A stretch of 64,000 nucleotides of DNA. It comes from Neoroseomonas marina (lineage in GTDB: Bacteria > Pseudomonadota > Alphaproteobacteria > Acetobacterales > Acetobacteraceae). Where the stretch lies: contig NZ_JABBKX010000001.1 of assembly GCF_012927745.1 (NCBI RefSeq), forward strand, positions 868,001-932,000, given 5' to 3'. The notes under the pieces are model-generated. The model was not told where the DNA came from. It ran no database searches and was given only the letters and a program-made list of their open reading frames with translations. Below are positions 54,901 through 64,000 of the stretch, piece by piece (position 1 is the stretch's first letter; each line of letters starts with the position of its first letter). Position numbers and translations under genes: made by a program.

Positions 54901-56238
54901 TCAGCCGCCCGACGCGGCTGCCGCCTTCCCATCCGCAGACAGCAGCGGCAGCAGCGCCGCCGCGACCCGCCCGGGCAATCCGGCCTCCTCGGCCGCGATC
55001 CCGGCGGCGGCCTCGGCCTGAGCCCGCCCCCGGTCCGACTCCGTTAGCATGGCGGAAACCGCCTCGGCCAGCGCGGCGGCCGGATCCGTTCCGATATCGA
55101 TCCTTGTAACCCCACCCACGGCATCGAGTCGCGCCAGGATCTCGGCGAAGTTCCAGGTGTGCGGGCCGGTCAGGACGGGGCAGTGCAGACGCGCGGGCTC
55201 CAGCGGGTTCTGCCCGCCATGCGGCACCAGGGACCCGCCGACGAAGGCCAGCCGCGCCAGGCGATAGAAAAGACCGAGCTCGCCAAGCGTGTCCGCGATA
55301 TAGAGCTCGGCCGTAGGTGATGGATCCTCGCCCGCCGCGCGGCGCGCGACGATGAGGCCGGTGCCGAGGGCGGCAACCTCCGTCCCCCGCTCGGGGTGGC
55401 GCGGCACGATCACCGTCAACAGCCCCGGATGCGCGGCGGCGATGCGGCGATGGGCGGCGATGACGATCGCCTCCTCCCCGGGATGCGTGCTGGCGGCCAG
55501 GAAGACCGGGCGATCGCCGATCATGGCCGCGAGGCGCCGGCGCTCGGCCTCCTCCACCGGCAGCGGGGCGGCGGCGTATTTCAGGTTGCCCCAGCAGGCC
55601 GCGCCGGCGGCGCCGAGGGCGCGGAAGCGCGCCGCATCGGCTTCGGTCTGGCCGAGCACGAGGCGGAATGTCGACAGCAGGCTGCGCGCAAGGCCCGGCA
55701 CGCGCGCCCACCAGCGCGCCGAGCGCTCGGACATCCGTCCGTTGATCAGCGCGAGTGGAATGTCGCGCGCCGCGACCGCGGCGATCATGTTCGGCCAGAT
55801 CTCGGATTCGACCAGCACGGCGGCATCGGGCCGCCAGCCATCAAGGAATCGCGCCACCCAGCGCGGCACGTCGAGCGGCACGAAGCGGTGCAGCACGCGC
55901 GGTGCCAGCGCGGCCGGAAGGCGCCGCGCGAGCAGCGTCGCCGAGGTGACCGTTCCCGTCGTCAGCAGGATGGTCAATGCCGGATCGGCGGTGGCCAGCG
56001 CCTCGATCAGCGGCAGGACGGACAGGGTCTCGCCGACGCTTGCCGCATGCAGCCACAGCAATCGCCCGGCGGGTCGGTCGGCGTTCAGGCCGTAGCGCTC
56101 GGGCAGGCGGTCCGCGATCTCCTTGCCGCGCGCGACGCGGCGGCGAAGGTGCAAGGGCAGCGCCGGCGCGATCGCCGTCGTACCCCAGTGCCAGACGCAG
56201 CCCCCGATCGTCACCGGCGCCTCATGCAGCGAGCGCAT
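54901..56238 (-). CDS. waaA: 3-deoxy-D-manno-octulosonic-acid transferase
   Basis: This 445-residue membrane-anchored GT30 enzyme adds Kdo to lipid A precursor. Marks are LHAASVGETLS with the catalytic Glu70, VESEIWPNMI, GQTEADAARF and PHGGQNPLEPA. The C-terminus ends in an Ala-rich helix. It overlaps the DUF374 gene by 17 bases and precedes lpxK, so the three form a lipid A/Kdo operon. Confidence 0.93.
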   Translation of the reverse strand: MRSLHEAPVTIGGCVWHWGTTAIAPALPLHLRRRVARGKEIADRLPERYGLNADRPAGRLLWLHAASVGETLSVLPLIEALATADPALTILLTTGTVTSATLLARRLPAALAPRVLHRFVPLDVPRWVARFLDGWRPDAAVLVESEIWPNMIAAVAARDIPLALINGRMSERSARWWARVPGLARSLLSTFRLVLGQTEADAARFRALGAAGAACWGNLKYAAAPLPVEEAERRRLAAMIGDRPVFLAASTHPGEEAIVIAAHRRIAAAHPGLLTVIVPRHPERGTEVAALGTGLIVARRAAGEDPSPTAELYIADTLGELGLFYRLARLAFVGGSLVPHGGQNPLEPARLHCPVLTGPHTWNFAEILARLDAVGGVTRIDIGTDPAAALAEAVSAMLTESDRGRAQAEAAAGIAAEEAGLPGRVAAALLPLLSADGKAAAASGG

Positions 56239-56896
56239 CCGCCTGGTCGCAGGCGGCCGTCAGCGCGGCGGCGATGGCCGGCAGCGCGGCGTCCGCCCCG
56301 TCCCGCGGCACGGCGATGGGCGGCCCCATGACCGCGACGCCGCGCGCGAAGGGCAGCGGGAAACGCATCCGGTCCCAGGACCGCGCCAGCCGCATGCGCG
56401 TCGACGCCACGGCGCAGGGCAGCACCGGCACGCCGGTCAGGGCGGCGAGCTGTGCGACCCCCGGCGCTGCGATCCGCGCCGGCCCGCGCGGCCCGTCCGG
56501 CGTGATGACCGCGACCCCGCCATGGGACAGGATCCGCGCCAGGCCGCGCAGTCCCGCCGCACCGCCCTTCGAGGAGGAGGCGTGCACGACGTCGATCCCG
56601 AAGGGCCGCACCGCGGCCGCGATCAGCCGTCCGTCCCGGTGGCGCGAGATCAGCACCTGGGCCCGGCGCCCGCCGGACTGGGGCACCCGCTTGGCAAGCA
56701 GGCGCCAGCCGAGCGCCGCGAGCGGCAGCCGTTCGTGCCAGAAAGCGAGGATCATCGGCTGGTCGGCGAAGGGGCGGGCATGGTCCTCCCCCACCAGGGT
56801 CCAGCGCGTCGTCCCCCAGACCACCCGCAGGTAGACCGCGACCAGCCACGCCAGCAGCCCCTGCACCGCGGGGTGGCGGATCAGTCGTTTCGCCAT
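56222..56896 (-). CDS. DUF374 lysophospholipid-acyltransferase-like protein
   Basis: This 224-residue protein has the DUF374 marks FWHERL, SRHRDGRLI, HASSSKGGAAGLRGL and ITPDGPRGPAR, as found in the LpxL-related acyltransferase-like family next to waaA in many alphaproteobacteria. A late acyl transfer to lipid A has been suggested for the family but is not shown here. The start at 56894-56896 (MAKRLIRHPA) is favoured because the family begins there; the ribosome-binding site is weak. Confidence 0.85.
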   Translation of the reverse strand: MAKRLIRHPAVQGLLAWLVAVYLRVVWGTTRWTLVGEDHARPFADQPMILAFWHERLPLAALGWRLLAKRVPQSGGRRAQVLISRHRDGRLIAAAVRPFGIDVVHASSSKGGAAGLRGLARILSHGGVAVITPDGPRGPARIAAPGVAQLAALTGVPVLPCAVASTRMRLARSWDRMRFPLPFARGVAVMGPPIAVPRDGADAALPAIAAALTAACDQADALAA

Positions 56897-57069
56897 GGGA
56901 GGGTGCGAAGGGCGGGGGTCACGAGCCGGCCCTAGCACGCCCGGGCGCGGCGGCGAAGGCGGCCCCCCGCGCGAAGGGCCGGCGATTTGCAACGCGACGG
57001 CAATGGTGGCGGGCGCGCAGGGCGCGTAGTCTGGCGCCGACATCATCCTGTGTTCGAGGGGCAGGCGGC

Positions 57070-58257
57070 ATGGTCGAGGCGCGTGAGGGGCAGGTTTCGT
57101 GGCGTGCCGGGACCTTGGCGACGGTGGGGCTGGCGGCCGTGCTGACGCTCGCCGGCTGCAAGGACGCCGCGCCGCCGGCGCGCCAGGCCGGCCCGCCGCC
57201 GGCGGTCGGCGTCCAGCGCGTCGCGATGCAGTCCATCACGCCGGCGGCGGAGTTCATCGGCCGCGTCGAGGCCATCGACAAGGTCGACGTCCGCGCCCGC
57301 GTCACCGGCTTCCTCTACGCGCGGCACTTCAATGAAGGCGACGCGGTGAAGGCCAACGACCTGCTCTTCACCATCGAGCAGGCGCCCTTCGCCGCCGAGG
57401 TCGCACTGCGCCAGGCGCAGGTCGACCGTGGCGTCGCGGACCTCAACTACGCCACCGCCCAGGTGGCGCGCGGGCGGGAACTGGTGCGCACCAACGCCAT
57501 CCCGCAATCGACGCTGGATGAACGCATCGCCGCCGAAGCCCAGGCCAAGGCGGAGATCGAGGCCGCGCGCGCGCAGCTCGAACAGGCGCGCATCCAGTAC
57601 GGCTACACCGAGATCCGCGCCGCCTTCGACGGGCGCGCAGGTCGCTCCCCGCTCAGCCCGGGCAACGTGGTGGGGCCCGATTCGGGCGTGCTCGTCACCA
57701 TCGTCCGCGAGGACCCGATCCGCGTGAACTTCCCCGTCACCCAGCGCGAATTGCTCCGGGTGCGGCGGGCGAGCGGCACCAACGGCGCTCCGGACGGCGT
57801 GCAGGTGCGCGTGCGCCTGCCCGACGGCACGCTGATGGATACGACCGGGCGGATCGATTTCGTCGACGTCACCGCCAACCGCTCGACGGACTCGGTGCTG
57901 GTGCAGGCCGTCGTGCCGAATGCCCAGCGGCTGCTCACCGACGGCCAGGCCGTCGCGGTGGTGGTGGAGGCTCCCGAGCGGCGCCATGCGATCGTCATTC
58001 CCCAGTCCGCGCTGCAGATCGATCAGCAGGGGGCTTTCGTCCTCGTGGTCGGGGCGGACAACAAGGTCGAGGTCAAGCGCATCCGCACCAACGCCGGCCC
58101 GGCGGGCCAGGTCGTCGTGACCGAAGGGCTCGAGGTCGGCCAGCTCATCATCACCGAGGGCTCGCAGGGCGCCCGGCCCGGCCAGCCGGTCACGCCACGC
58201 CCGCAGGATGCCCCGCCCCTCGGCGCCGATCCCGCCACCCCGGCTCGCGGCGGCTGA
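57070..58257 (+). CDS. RND efflux periplasmic adaptor (AcrA/MexE type), lipoprotein
   Basis: This 395-residue membrane-fusion protein joins an RND pump to an outer-membrane channel. A lipobox LAGC puts the lipid on Cys30. [20 protein letters not shown], a coiled-coil hairpin of about residues 110-175 and the beta-barrel motif [17 protein letters not shown] are typical. It starts the pump operon; the pump gene begins four bases after its stop. Confidence 0.93.
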   Translation: MVEAREGQVSWRAGTLATVGLAAVLTLAGCKDAAPPARQAGPPPAVGVQRVAMQSITPAAEFIGRVEAIDKVDVRARVTGFLYARHFNEGDAVKANDLLFTIEQAPFAAEVALRQAQVDRGVADLNYATAQVARGRELVRTNAIPQSTLDERIAAEAQAKAEIEAARAQLEQARIQYGYTEIRAAFDGRAGRSPLSPGNVVGPDSGVLVTIVREDPIRVNFPVTQRELLRVRRASGTNGAPDGVQVRVRLPDGTLMDTTGRIDFVDVTANRSTDSVLVQAVVPNAQRLLTDGQAVAVVVEAPERRHAIVIPQSALQIDQQGAFVLVVGADNKVEVKRIRTNAGPAGQVVVTEGLEVGQLIITEGSQGARPGQPVTPRPQDAPPLGADPATPARGG

Positions 58258-58261
58258 GTCC

Positions 58262-61200
58262 ATGATCAGCAAGGTCTTCGTCGATCGGCCGCGCCTGGCG
58301 GTCGTCATCGCCATCGTCATGACGATCGCCGGCATCGTCGCGCTGAAGCAGATCCCGGTCGCGCAGTTCCCGGACATCGTGCCGCCGCAGGTCTCGGTCA
58401 CGGCCTTCTTCCCCGGTGCCTCCGCCGAGGTGGTGGAGGCGACGGTCGCCCAGCCGATCGAGAGCCAGGTCAACGGCGTGGACAACATGATCTACATGCG
58501 GTCCACCAGCGGCAATGACGGGTCCTACAACCTCACCGTCTCCTTCCGCGTCGGCACCGATCCGGACCAGAACACCACCAACGTGAACAACCGCGTGCAG
58601 CTCGCGCTGGCGCAGCTGCCCGAGGAAGTGCAGCGCCAGGGCCTGACGGTGCGCAAGAAGTCCTCGGCGCTGCTGCAGGTCATCACGTTGCGTTCGGTCA
58701 GCGGGGAGCAAGACCCGCTCTTCCTGTCGAACTACGCGACCATCAACATCATGGACGTGCTGAAGCGCGTCCCCGGCGTCGGCGACGCGTCGATGTTCGG
58801 TGCGCGCGACTACGCCATGCGCATCTGGTTCGAAACGGACCGGCTGACGGCGCTCAATCTGACGCCGAACGACATCGTCTCGGCCATCCGCGCGCAGAAT
58901 CAGGTCGCGCCGCTGGGGCGGATCGGGGCGCAGCCCTCGTCCAACGACACCTCCTACCAGCTCAATATCCGCACCACCGGCCGGCTCGAGGACGTGGAGC
59001 AGTTCGGCGCCATCCTGGTGCGCGCGAACCCCGACGGATCCGTCCTGCGCGTGCGTGACGTCGCCAGGATCGAGCTCGGCGCCTGGAACCAGGACCAGGC
59101 GATGACGCTGAACGGGCAGGACGCGATCGGCATCCAGATCTACCTGGCCCCCGGCGCCAATGCGGTCGGCACGGCGGAAGCGGTGGCCCAGACCATGCGC
59201 GGCCTCGCCGCCCGCTTCCCGCAGGGCGTCGAATACGCGGTCACCTACGACACCACGGGCTTCGTGAAGCTGACGATCGAGGTCGTCATCCACACCCTGA
59301 TCGAGGCCTTCGTCCTCGTCGTGCTGGTGGTCTTCATCTTCCTCGGTTCCGTCCGCGCGACGCTCATCCCGCTCATCGCCGTGCCGGTCAGCCTGATCGC
59401 GACCTTCGTGGTCATGAACGCGATGGGCTATTCGGCCAACACCGTCTCGCTGCTGGCCATGGTGCTCGCCATCGGCATCGTGGTGGACGACGCCATCGTG
59501 GTGGTCGAGGCGGTCGAGGCGAAGATGGAGGAGAACCATTCGCTGTCCGTCGCCGATGCGACGAAGGCGGCGATGGAGACCATCACCGCGCCGATCATCG
59601 CCATTACCCTGGTGCTGCTGTCGGTCTTCGTGCCGCTCGCCTTCATCCCGGGCATCTCGGGTGAGCTGTTCCGCCAGTTCGCGGTCGTCGTCTCGGTCGG
59701 GATGTTCTTCTCGGCGATCAACGCGCTGACGCTCTCGCCGGCGCTCTGCGCCGTCCTGCTCTCGGCGCATCACGGCCCGAAGAAGGGGATCATGGGGCGC
59801 ATCTCGCGCGGGATCGACCGGGTGCGGGACGGCTACGCCGGGCTGGTCACCCGGCTCGTGCGCATCGCCGCCATCTCGCTCGTGCTGCTGGCGGCCTTCG
59901 GCGCCGGCATCGTCGGCGTCGGAGCCCGCACGCCGACCGGCTTCCTGCCGCAGGAGGACCAGGGCGCCTTCTTCGCGGAGGTGGCCCTGCCCGACGGCGC
60001 CTCGCTGAACCGCACGCGGGTCATCGCCGGCCAGGTCGAGGCGGCGATCCGCGACCTGCCGGGCGTGCAGGACGTCATGACGATCAGCGGCTACTCGATG
60101 CTGAACGGCCTCGCGCAGTCGAACTCCGCCATCATCATCGTCACGCTCAAGCCCTTCTCGGAGCGGACGGCGCCGGGCACGGACGTGAATGCGCTCATCC
60201 GCGCGACGCTCGCGCGCACGGCTGCCGTGCCGGCCCGCGTCATTCCCTTCAACCTGCCGCCCATCGTGGGCCTCGGCACCGCCGGCGGCTTCGAGTTCCA
60301 GCTGCAGAACCTCGAAGGCCGTCCCGTGGGCGAGATGGCAGCGGTCATGCGCGCCCTGGTGCTGGCCGCGAACCAGGATCCGAATCTCACCCGCGTGTTC
60401 TCGACCTTCGCGGCCTCGACGCCCTCGGTCTTCCTCGACATCGACCGTGACCGCGCGCAGGTGCTCGGGGTGTCGCTGAACGACATCTTCTCCGCCCTGT
60501 CCTCGGCGATGGGCGGGGCCTATGTGAACGACTTCAACCTGTTCGGCCGCACCTGGAAGGTCAGTCTGCAGGCCGAGCAGGCCGATCGCGCGGGCATCCC
60601 GGACATCTACCGCGTCCATGTTCGCAACCGGGACGGGGAGATGATCCCGCTCCGCGCGCTGGCCGATGCGCGCATCGAGTTCGGCCCGCAATCCATCATC
60701 CGCTACAACAACGTCCGCAGCCTGACGATCAACGGGGAGCCGGCCGCCGGGCGGTCCTCCGGCGATGGCCTCGCGGCCATGGAACGCGTGGCGGCCGCGA
60801 CGCTGCCGGCGGGCTATTCCTATGAATGGACGGGCACGGCCTTCCAGGAAAAGGCGGCGGCCGGGCAGACGGGGACGATCCTCGCCCTCGCCGTCCTGTT
60901 CGCCTTCCTCTTCCTGGTGGGCCTCTACGAATCCTGGACCATCCCGGTGCCGGTGCTGCTGTCGGTCTCGGTGGGCGTGCTGGGGGCGATGATCTCGATC
61001 GGACCAGCAGGCCTGGCGCTGGACCTCTATGCCCAGGTCGGCATCGTGGTGCTGATCGCGCTCGCGGCGAAGAACGGCATCCTCATCATCGAGTTCGCGA
61101 AGGAACAGCGCGAGCACGCGGGGAAGTCGATCCAGGAGGCAGCAACCCTGGGCGCGAAGCTGCGCTTCCGCGCGGTGATGATGACCTCCTTCGCCTTCAT

Positions 61201-61435
61201 CCTCGGCCTCTACCCCCTGGTGGTGGCCGAAGGCGCGTCGGAGATCAGCCGCCGTGCCGTCGGCACGCCGGTCTTCTGGGGCATGCTGGCGGCCTCCTCG
61301 GTCGGCATCTTCATGATCCCGATGCTCTACGTCGTGTTTCAGACCGTTCGCGAAAAGCTGAAGTCCCGGCTGCTGGGCTGGAAGCCGCCGGAGCCTGCGG
61401 CGGCGCCCGACGACGGCGCTGCGCCGCACGCTTGA
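58262..61435 (+). CDS. RND multidrug efflux pump, HAE1 family
   Basis: This 1057-residue inner-membrane pump has twelve membrane helices in two six-helix repeats. [20 protein letters not shown] is the HAE1 start. The proton-relay aspartates are in TM4 ([15 protein letters not shown]). [13 protein letters not shown] turn starts the second half. Length fits AcrB/MexF-like pumps. No outer-membrane (TolC/OprM) gene follows, so the pump must share a channel from elsewhere. Substrates unknown. Confidence 0.95.
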   Translation: MISKVFVDRPRLAVVIAIVMTIAGIVALKQIPVAQFPDIVPPQVSVTAFFPGASAEVVEATVAQPIESQVNGVDNMIYMRSTSGNDGSYNLTVSFRVGTDPDQNTTNVNNRVQLALAQLPEEVQRQGLTVRKKSSALLQVITLRSVSGEQDPLFLSNYATINIMDVLKRVPGVGDASMFGARDYAMRIWFETDRLTALNLTPNDIVSAIRAQNQVAPLGRIGAQPSSNDTSYQLNIRTTGRLEDVEQFGAILVRANPDGSVLRVRDVARIELGAWNQDQAMTLNGQDAIGIQIYLAPGANAVGTAEAVAQTMRGLAARFPQGVEYAVTYDTTGFVKLTIEVVIHTLIEAFVLVVLVVFIFLGSVRATLIPLIAVPVSLIATFVVMNAMGYSANTVSLLAMVLAIGIVVDDAIVVVEAVEAKMEENHSLSVADATKAAMETITAPIIAITLVLLSVFVPLAFIPGISGELFRQFAVVVSVGMFFSAINALTLSPALCAVLLSAHHGPKKGIMGRISRGIDRVRDGYAGLVTRLVRIAAISLVLLAAFGAGIVGVGARTPTGFLPQEDQGAFFAEVALPDGASLNRTRVIAGQVEAAIRDLPGVQDVMTISGYSMLNGLAQSNSAIIIVTLKPFSERTAPGTDVNALIRATLARTAAVPARVIPFNLPPIVGLGTAGGFEFQLQNLEGRPVGEMAAVMRALVLAANQDPNLTRVFSTFAASTPSVFLDIDRDRAQVLGVSLNDIFSALSSAMGGAYVNDFNLFGRTWKVSLQAEQADRAGIPDIYRVHVRNRDGEMIPLRALADARIEFGPQSIIRYNNVRSLTINGEPAAGRSSGDGLAAMERVAAATLPAGYSYEWTGTAFQEKAAAGQTGTILALAVLFAFLFLVGLYESWTIPVPVLLSVSVGVLGAMISIGPAGLALDLYAQVGIVVLIALAAKNGILIIEFAKEQREHAGKSIQEAATLGAKLRFRAVMMTSFAFILGLYPLVVAEGASEISRRAVGTPVFWGMLAASSVGIFMIPMLYVVFQTVREKLKSRLLGWKPPEPAAAPDDGAAPHA

Positions 61436-61513
61436 CCCGGCGCGCCCGCCGCACGATCTCTGTTACAACCGCGGCGGCCTTCCGCCCCCGCCCCACATGG
61501 AGACATCCCCCCG

Positions 61514-61846
61514 ATGGGTGACCTCACCAAGCCCGTCTCGGACGACACCTTCAAGCAGGACGTGCTGGAGGCGCCGGGCCCGGTGCTCGTGGATTTCTGG
61601 GCCGAATGGTGCGGCCCGTGCCGCATGGTCGCGCCGATCCTGGACGAGCTTGCCGCCGAATATGCCGGCAAGCTGACCGTTGCGAAGGTGAACATCGACG
61701 ACAATCCGATGACGCCGACCGAGTATGCCGTGCGCGGCATCCCGACCATGATCCTGTTCAAGGACGGCAAGCCGCTCGACACCAAGGTCGGCGCCATGCC
61801 GAAGGGCCAGCTCAAGGCCTGGATCTCGGGCGCCATCGGCGAGTGA
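61514..61846 (+). CDS. trxA: Thioredoxin
   Basis: This 110-residue protein has the thioredoxin fold and the WCGPC active site (Cys33, Cys36) followed by KVNIDDNP and [13 protein letters not shown] with the cis-proline. It reduces disulphides in the cytoplasm with thioredoxin reductase. No signal peptide is present. It sits 79 bases after the RND pump gene with its own likely promoter. Confidence 0.97.
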   Translation: MGDLTKPVSDDTFKQDVLEAPGPVLVDFWAEWCGPCRMVAPILDELAAEYAGKLTVAKVNIDDNPMTPTEYAVRGIPTMILFKDGKPLDTKVGAMPKGQLKAWISGAIGE

Positions 61847-61979
61847 TCCCGCCCCGGGGCGCCCCGCGCGCCCCGGCTTCGCCCGCCCGGCCCCGCCGCG
61901 GTGCAGGAGGCCGCGCCTGCCCACCGAGTCGCCGCTTGTCCGACGCAGCCTGTTCCTCGGCCTTGCGCTCGCCATCACG

Positions 61980-63578
61980 GTGGGGCTGGTGGCGCTTGCC
62001 GTCGCCGTGCTGGCACCGGGCGGCTGGACGGCGTGGGAAATCCTGATCCTCCTCTGCTACCTCGGCACCGTCCCCTGGAGCGCGCTGTCCGCGGCGAATG
62101 CCCTGGTGGGGCTGGTCATCCTGCTGGCCGCCAAGGACCCGCCGGCAGCCGTCCTGCCGGCGCTCCGCGCGGCCCGTCCCGACCCACCCAGCGGGCGCAC
62201 CGCCATCGCCATCTGCATCCGCAATGAGGACATGGGCGCCGTGCTGCCGCCGCTCGGCCGGCTGATGGATGGGCTGCCGCCGGACCTTTTCGCGCTCTGG
62301 GTGCTGTCGGATACGCCCGGCGGCCCCAGCGCCGAAGCCGAGGAAGCCGCGGTCCGGACCTTCGCCGCCGACCGCCCCAACGTCCATTACCGCCGCCGAT
62401 CCGTGAACGAGGGCTTCAAGGCCGGCAACGTGATGGATTTCCTCGATCATCACGCGGCGGGCCTCGACTACTTCCTCTGCCTCGACGCCGATTCGGAGAT
62501 GACGCCGGCCGCCGTGCTGCGCCTCGTCGCCTGCATGGAGGCCGATGATCGGCTCGCCATCGTCCAGCAGCTGATCCATGGCCTGCCGGCCACCGCGGCC
62601 TTCCCGCGCCTGTTCCAGTTCGGCATGCGCCAGGGCATGCGGTCCTGGGCGACCGGCCAGGCCTGGTGGCAGGGCGACGAGGGCCCCTATTGGGGCCACA
62701 ACGCGCTGATCCGCATCGCGCCGTTCCGCGAGCTCTGCCGGCTGGAACCCCTGCCCGACGGGTCGCGCATCCTCTCCCACGACCAGGTCGAGGCGACGCG
62801 CCTGCACGCCGCCGGCTGGAAGGTGCGGGTGCTGCCCGACGACACCGGCAGCGCCGAGGGCAACCCGCCGACCTTCGGCGATTTCGTCATCCGCGACCTG
62901 CGCTGGGCGGGGGGGAACATGCAGTACCTCGCGCTGCTGCGCCTGCCGGGCATGACGCCGATGGCGCGCTGGCAGCTGATGCAGGCCATCCTCCTCTTCC
63001 TCGGCGCGCCGCTCTGGTGCGCGATCCTCGTGCTGGCCGCCGGCAACGCCCTGACGGGCGGCGGGGCGACGACCCCGACCGGTGCGCTGGTCGCGCTGCT
63101 GGCGGCGACCTGGGCCTGCCACTATGCCCCGAAGCTGGCGGGCTATGCCGAGGTGCTGCTGAAGCCGGCGCTGGCCGACCGCTATGGCGGGCGCACCGCC
63201 TTCGCCCGCGGCGCGGCGGCCGAGATCGCCTTCACCACCCTGATGGAACCGGCGCGGCTGATGGCGCAGACGCTGTTCCTGATCGCCCTGCCCTTCGGGC
63301 TCAAGGTCGGCTGGACGGCGCAGAACCGGGCCGATCGCGGCGTTTCCTGGGTCGATGCGGCGCGGCAATTCTGGCCGCCGACGCTGGCGGGACTGGTACT
63401 GACCTGGCTCTTCGCCATGGCCTCGCCGCTGGCCCTGCTGCTGGCCCTGCCGGTGCTGGCCTCGCTGCTGCTCACCATCCCCTTCGCGGTGGTCACCGCC
63501 GATCCCGGTGTCTCCGCCCGGCTGCGCCACGCCGGGATCTGCGCGTTGCCCGAGGAGATCGGCGGAGCAATGCGCTAG
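61980..63578 (+). CDS. OpgH/MdoH-type glucans glucosyltransferase, short form
   Basis: This membrane GT2 enzyme polymerises the beta-glucan backbone of osmoregulated periplasmic glucans. Marks are the GT-A blocks CIRNEDM, CLDADSEM, WWQGDEGPYWGHNALIR and LSHDQVEATRLHAAGWKV, then four or five C-terminal helices. It is 532 residues from the GTG at 61980, well short of E. coli OpgH (about 850), lacking its long N-terminus. The GTG has no ribosome-binding site. A CTG at 61917 does (AGGAGG, 6 bases before) and would add 21 residues. No opgG is nearby. Confidence 0.85.
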   Translation: MGLVALAVAVLAPGGWTAWEILILLCYLGTVPWSALSAANALVGLVILLAAKDPPAAVLPALRAARPDPPSGRTAIAICIRNEDMGAVLPPLGRLMDGLPPDLFALWVLSDTPGGPSAEAEEAAVRTFAADRPNVHYRRRSVNEGFKAGNVMDFLDHHAAGLDYFLCLDADSEMTPAAVLRLVACMEADDRLAIVQQLIHGLPATAAFPRLFQFGMRQGMRSWATGQAWWQGDEGPYWGHNALIRIAPFRELCRLEPLPDGSRILSHDQVEATRLHAAGWKVRVLPDDTGSAEGNPPTFGDFVIRDLRWAGGNMQYLALLRLPGMTPMARWQLMQAILLFLGAPLWCAILVLAAGNALTGGGATTPTGALVALLAATWACHYAPKLAGYAEVLLKPALADRYGGRTAFARGAAAEIAFTTLMEPARLMAQTLFLIALPFGLKVGWTAQNRADRGVSWVDAARQFWPPTLAGLVLTWLFAMASPLALLLALPVLASLLLTIPFAVVTADPGVSARLRHAGICALPEEIGGAMR

Positions 63579-63587
63579 AATGCCGCG

Positions 63588-64000
63588 ATGCGCTCGCTGA
63601 AAGCCCTGCTGCGCCCCCCGCTCCTGCTCCTCGCCTTCCTCTGGGTGGTGCTGGAGGAGACCCTGTGGTCCTGGTCCAAGGCCATCGGCGGGCTGATCGC
63701 GCGCATCCCGCTCTTCGCGGTTCTCGAGCGCCTGATCCTGCGACTCGACGCGCGGATGGTGCTGCTGATCTTCGCCATCCCGATCGCGCTGCTGTTCCCC
63801 GTGAAGATCGCCGCGCTTTGGCTCATCACCAACGGCCAGCCACTGGGCGGGCTCGCGGTGCTTTTGGCGGCCAAGACGATCGGCACGGCCTTCTCGGCGC
63901 GCCTCTACGTGGTCGCGGAGCCGAAGCTGATGACGATCCCGATCTTCGCGAAGGTGCGGAACTGGGTGGTCGCGCTGCTCGCCCGGGCACACGCGTTCCT
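63588..64000 (+). CDS. Membrane protein, cut by the window end
   Basis: The frame starts at an ATG 9 bases after the glucosyltransferase stop and runs open to the end (137 residues seen). It has likely membrane helices at residues 8-25, 60-75 and 82-105, with a basic loop LERLILRLDAR between. No family was recognised, though such proteins are common in this class. Its 3' end and total length are unknown. Confidence 0.7.
   Translation, partial: MRSLKALLRPPLLLLAFLWVVLEETLWSWSKAIGGLIARIPLFAVLERLILRLDARMVLLIFAIPIALLFPVKIAALWLITNGQPLGGLAVLLAAKTIGTAFSARLYVVAEPKLMTIPIFAKVRNWVVALLARAHAF

Overview
The window is a GC-rich (about 70 %) alphaproteobacterial chromosome segment. Gene content, the order of the ribosomal operons, the squalene/hopanoid-type genes, the orphan tripartite-tricarboxylate (Bug) receptor and the LPS genes point to a pigmented member of the Acetobacteraceae (Roseomonas-like); this family call is inference from protein character, not from a search.

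Region by region. 1-3.8 kb: the tail of an NTF2-like gene, a beta-carbonic anhydrase (minus), an orphan Bug receptor, an unknown membrane protein, an Ivy-like secreted protein and two doubtful small ORFs. 3.6-19.97 kb: one giant minus-strand block carrying the str, S10, spc and alpha operons (rpsL-rpsG-tuf-rpsJ ... secY-adk, then rpsM-rpsK-rpoA-rplQ), with fusA missing from its usual place. 20.1-31.6 kb: a small secreted Cys-containing protein and then, still on the minus strand, rplK-rplA-rplJ-rplL-rpoB-rpoC. 31.7-33.3 kb: three plus-strand genes (msrQ and two hypotheticals) separate rplK from nusG. 33.4-35.9 kb: tRNA-Tyr, tRNA-Gly, a second tuf, tRNA-Trp, secE and nusG (minus). Nearly perfect sigma70-type promoters (TTGACT-like, 17-bp spacer, TAGA-like) stand before rpsL, rpsM, rplK and tRNA-Tyr.

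35.9-41.8 kb: rlmB, a small membrane protein, a hydratase/FAA-hydrolase-like enzyme, an aldose-1-epimerase-like protein, a sarcosine-oxidase-like flavoprotein and an acyl-CoA dehydrogenase. 41.87-51.16 kb: the most notable locus, a tightly overlapping operon of seven genes that looks like a complete squalene-route C30 carotenoid pathway ending in a glycosylated and acylated carotenoic acid (staphyloxanthin-like logic). It holds two CrtN/CrtP-type desaturase/oxidases, a PlsC-type acyltransferase, a GT2 glycosyltransferase, a single-chain HpnC-HpnD fusion, HpnE, and an aldehyde dehydrogenase. The fusion would make squalene from farnesyl diphosphate together with HpnE; the desaturases, oxidase and aldehyde dehydrogenase would turn the C30 chain into a carotenoic acid; the GT2 and the acyltransferase would decorate it.

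51.2-64 kb: a GNAT acetyltransferase, a PaaK-like adenylate-forming enzyme, a Tyr/Pro-rich secreted protein, tRNA-Leu, the LPS genes lpxK-waaA-DUF374 (minus), an RND efflux pair without an outer-membrane partner, thioredoxin, a short OpgH-type glucosyltransferase and the start of a membrane protein cut by the window end. No insertion sequences, CRISPR arrays, prophage or rRNA genes were seen.
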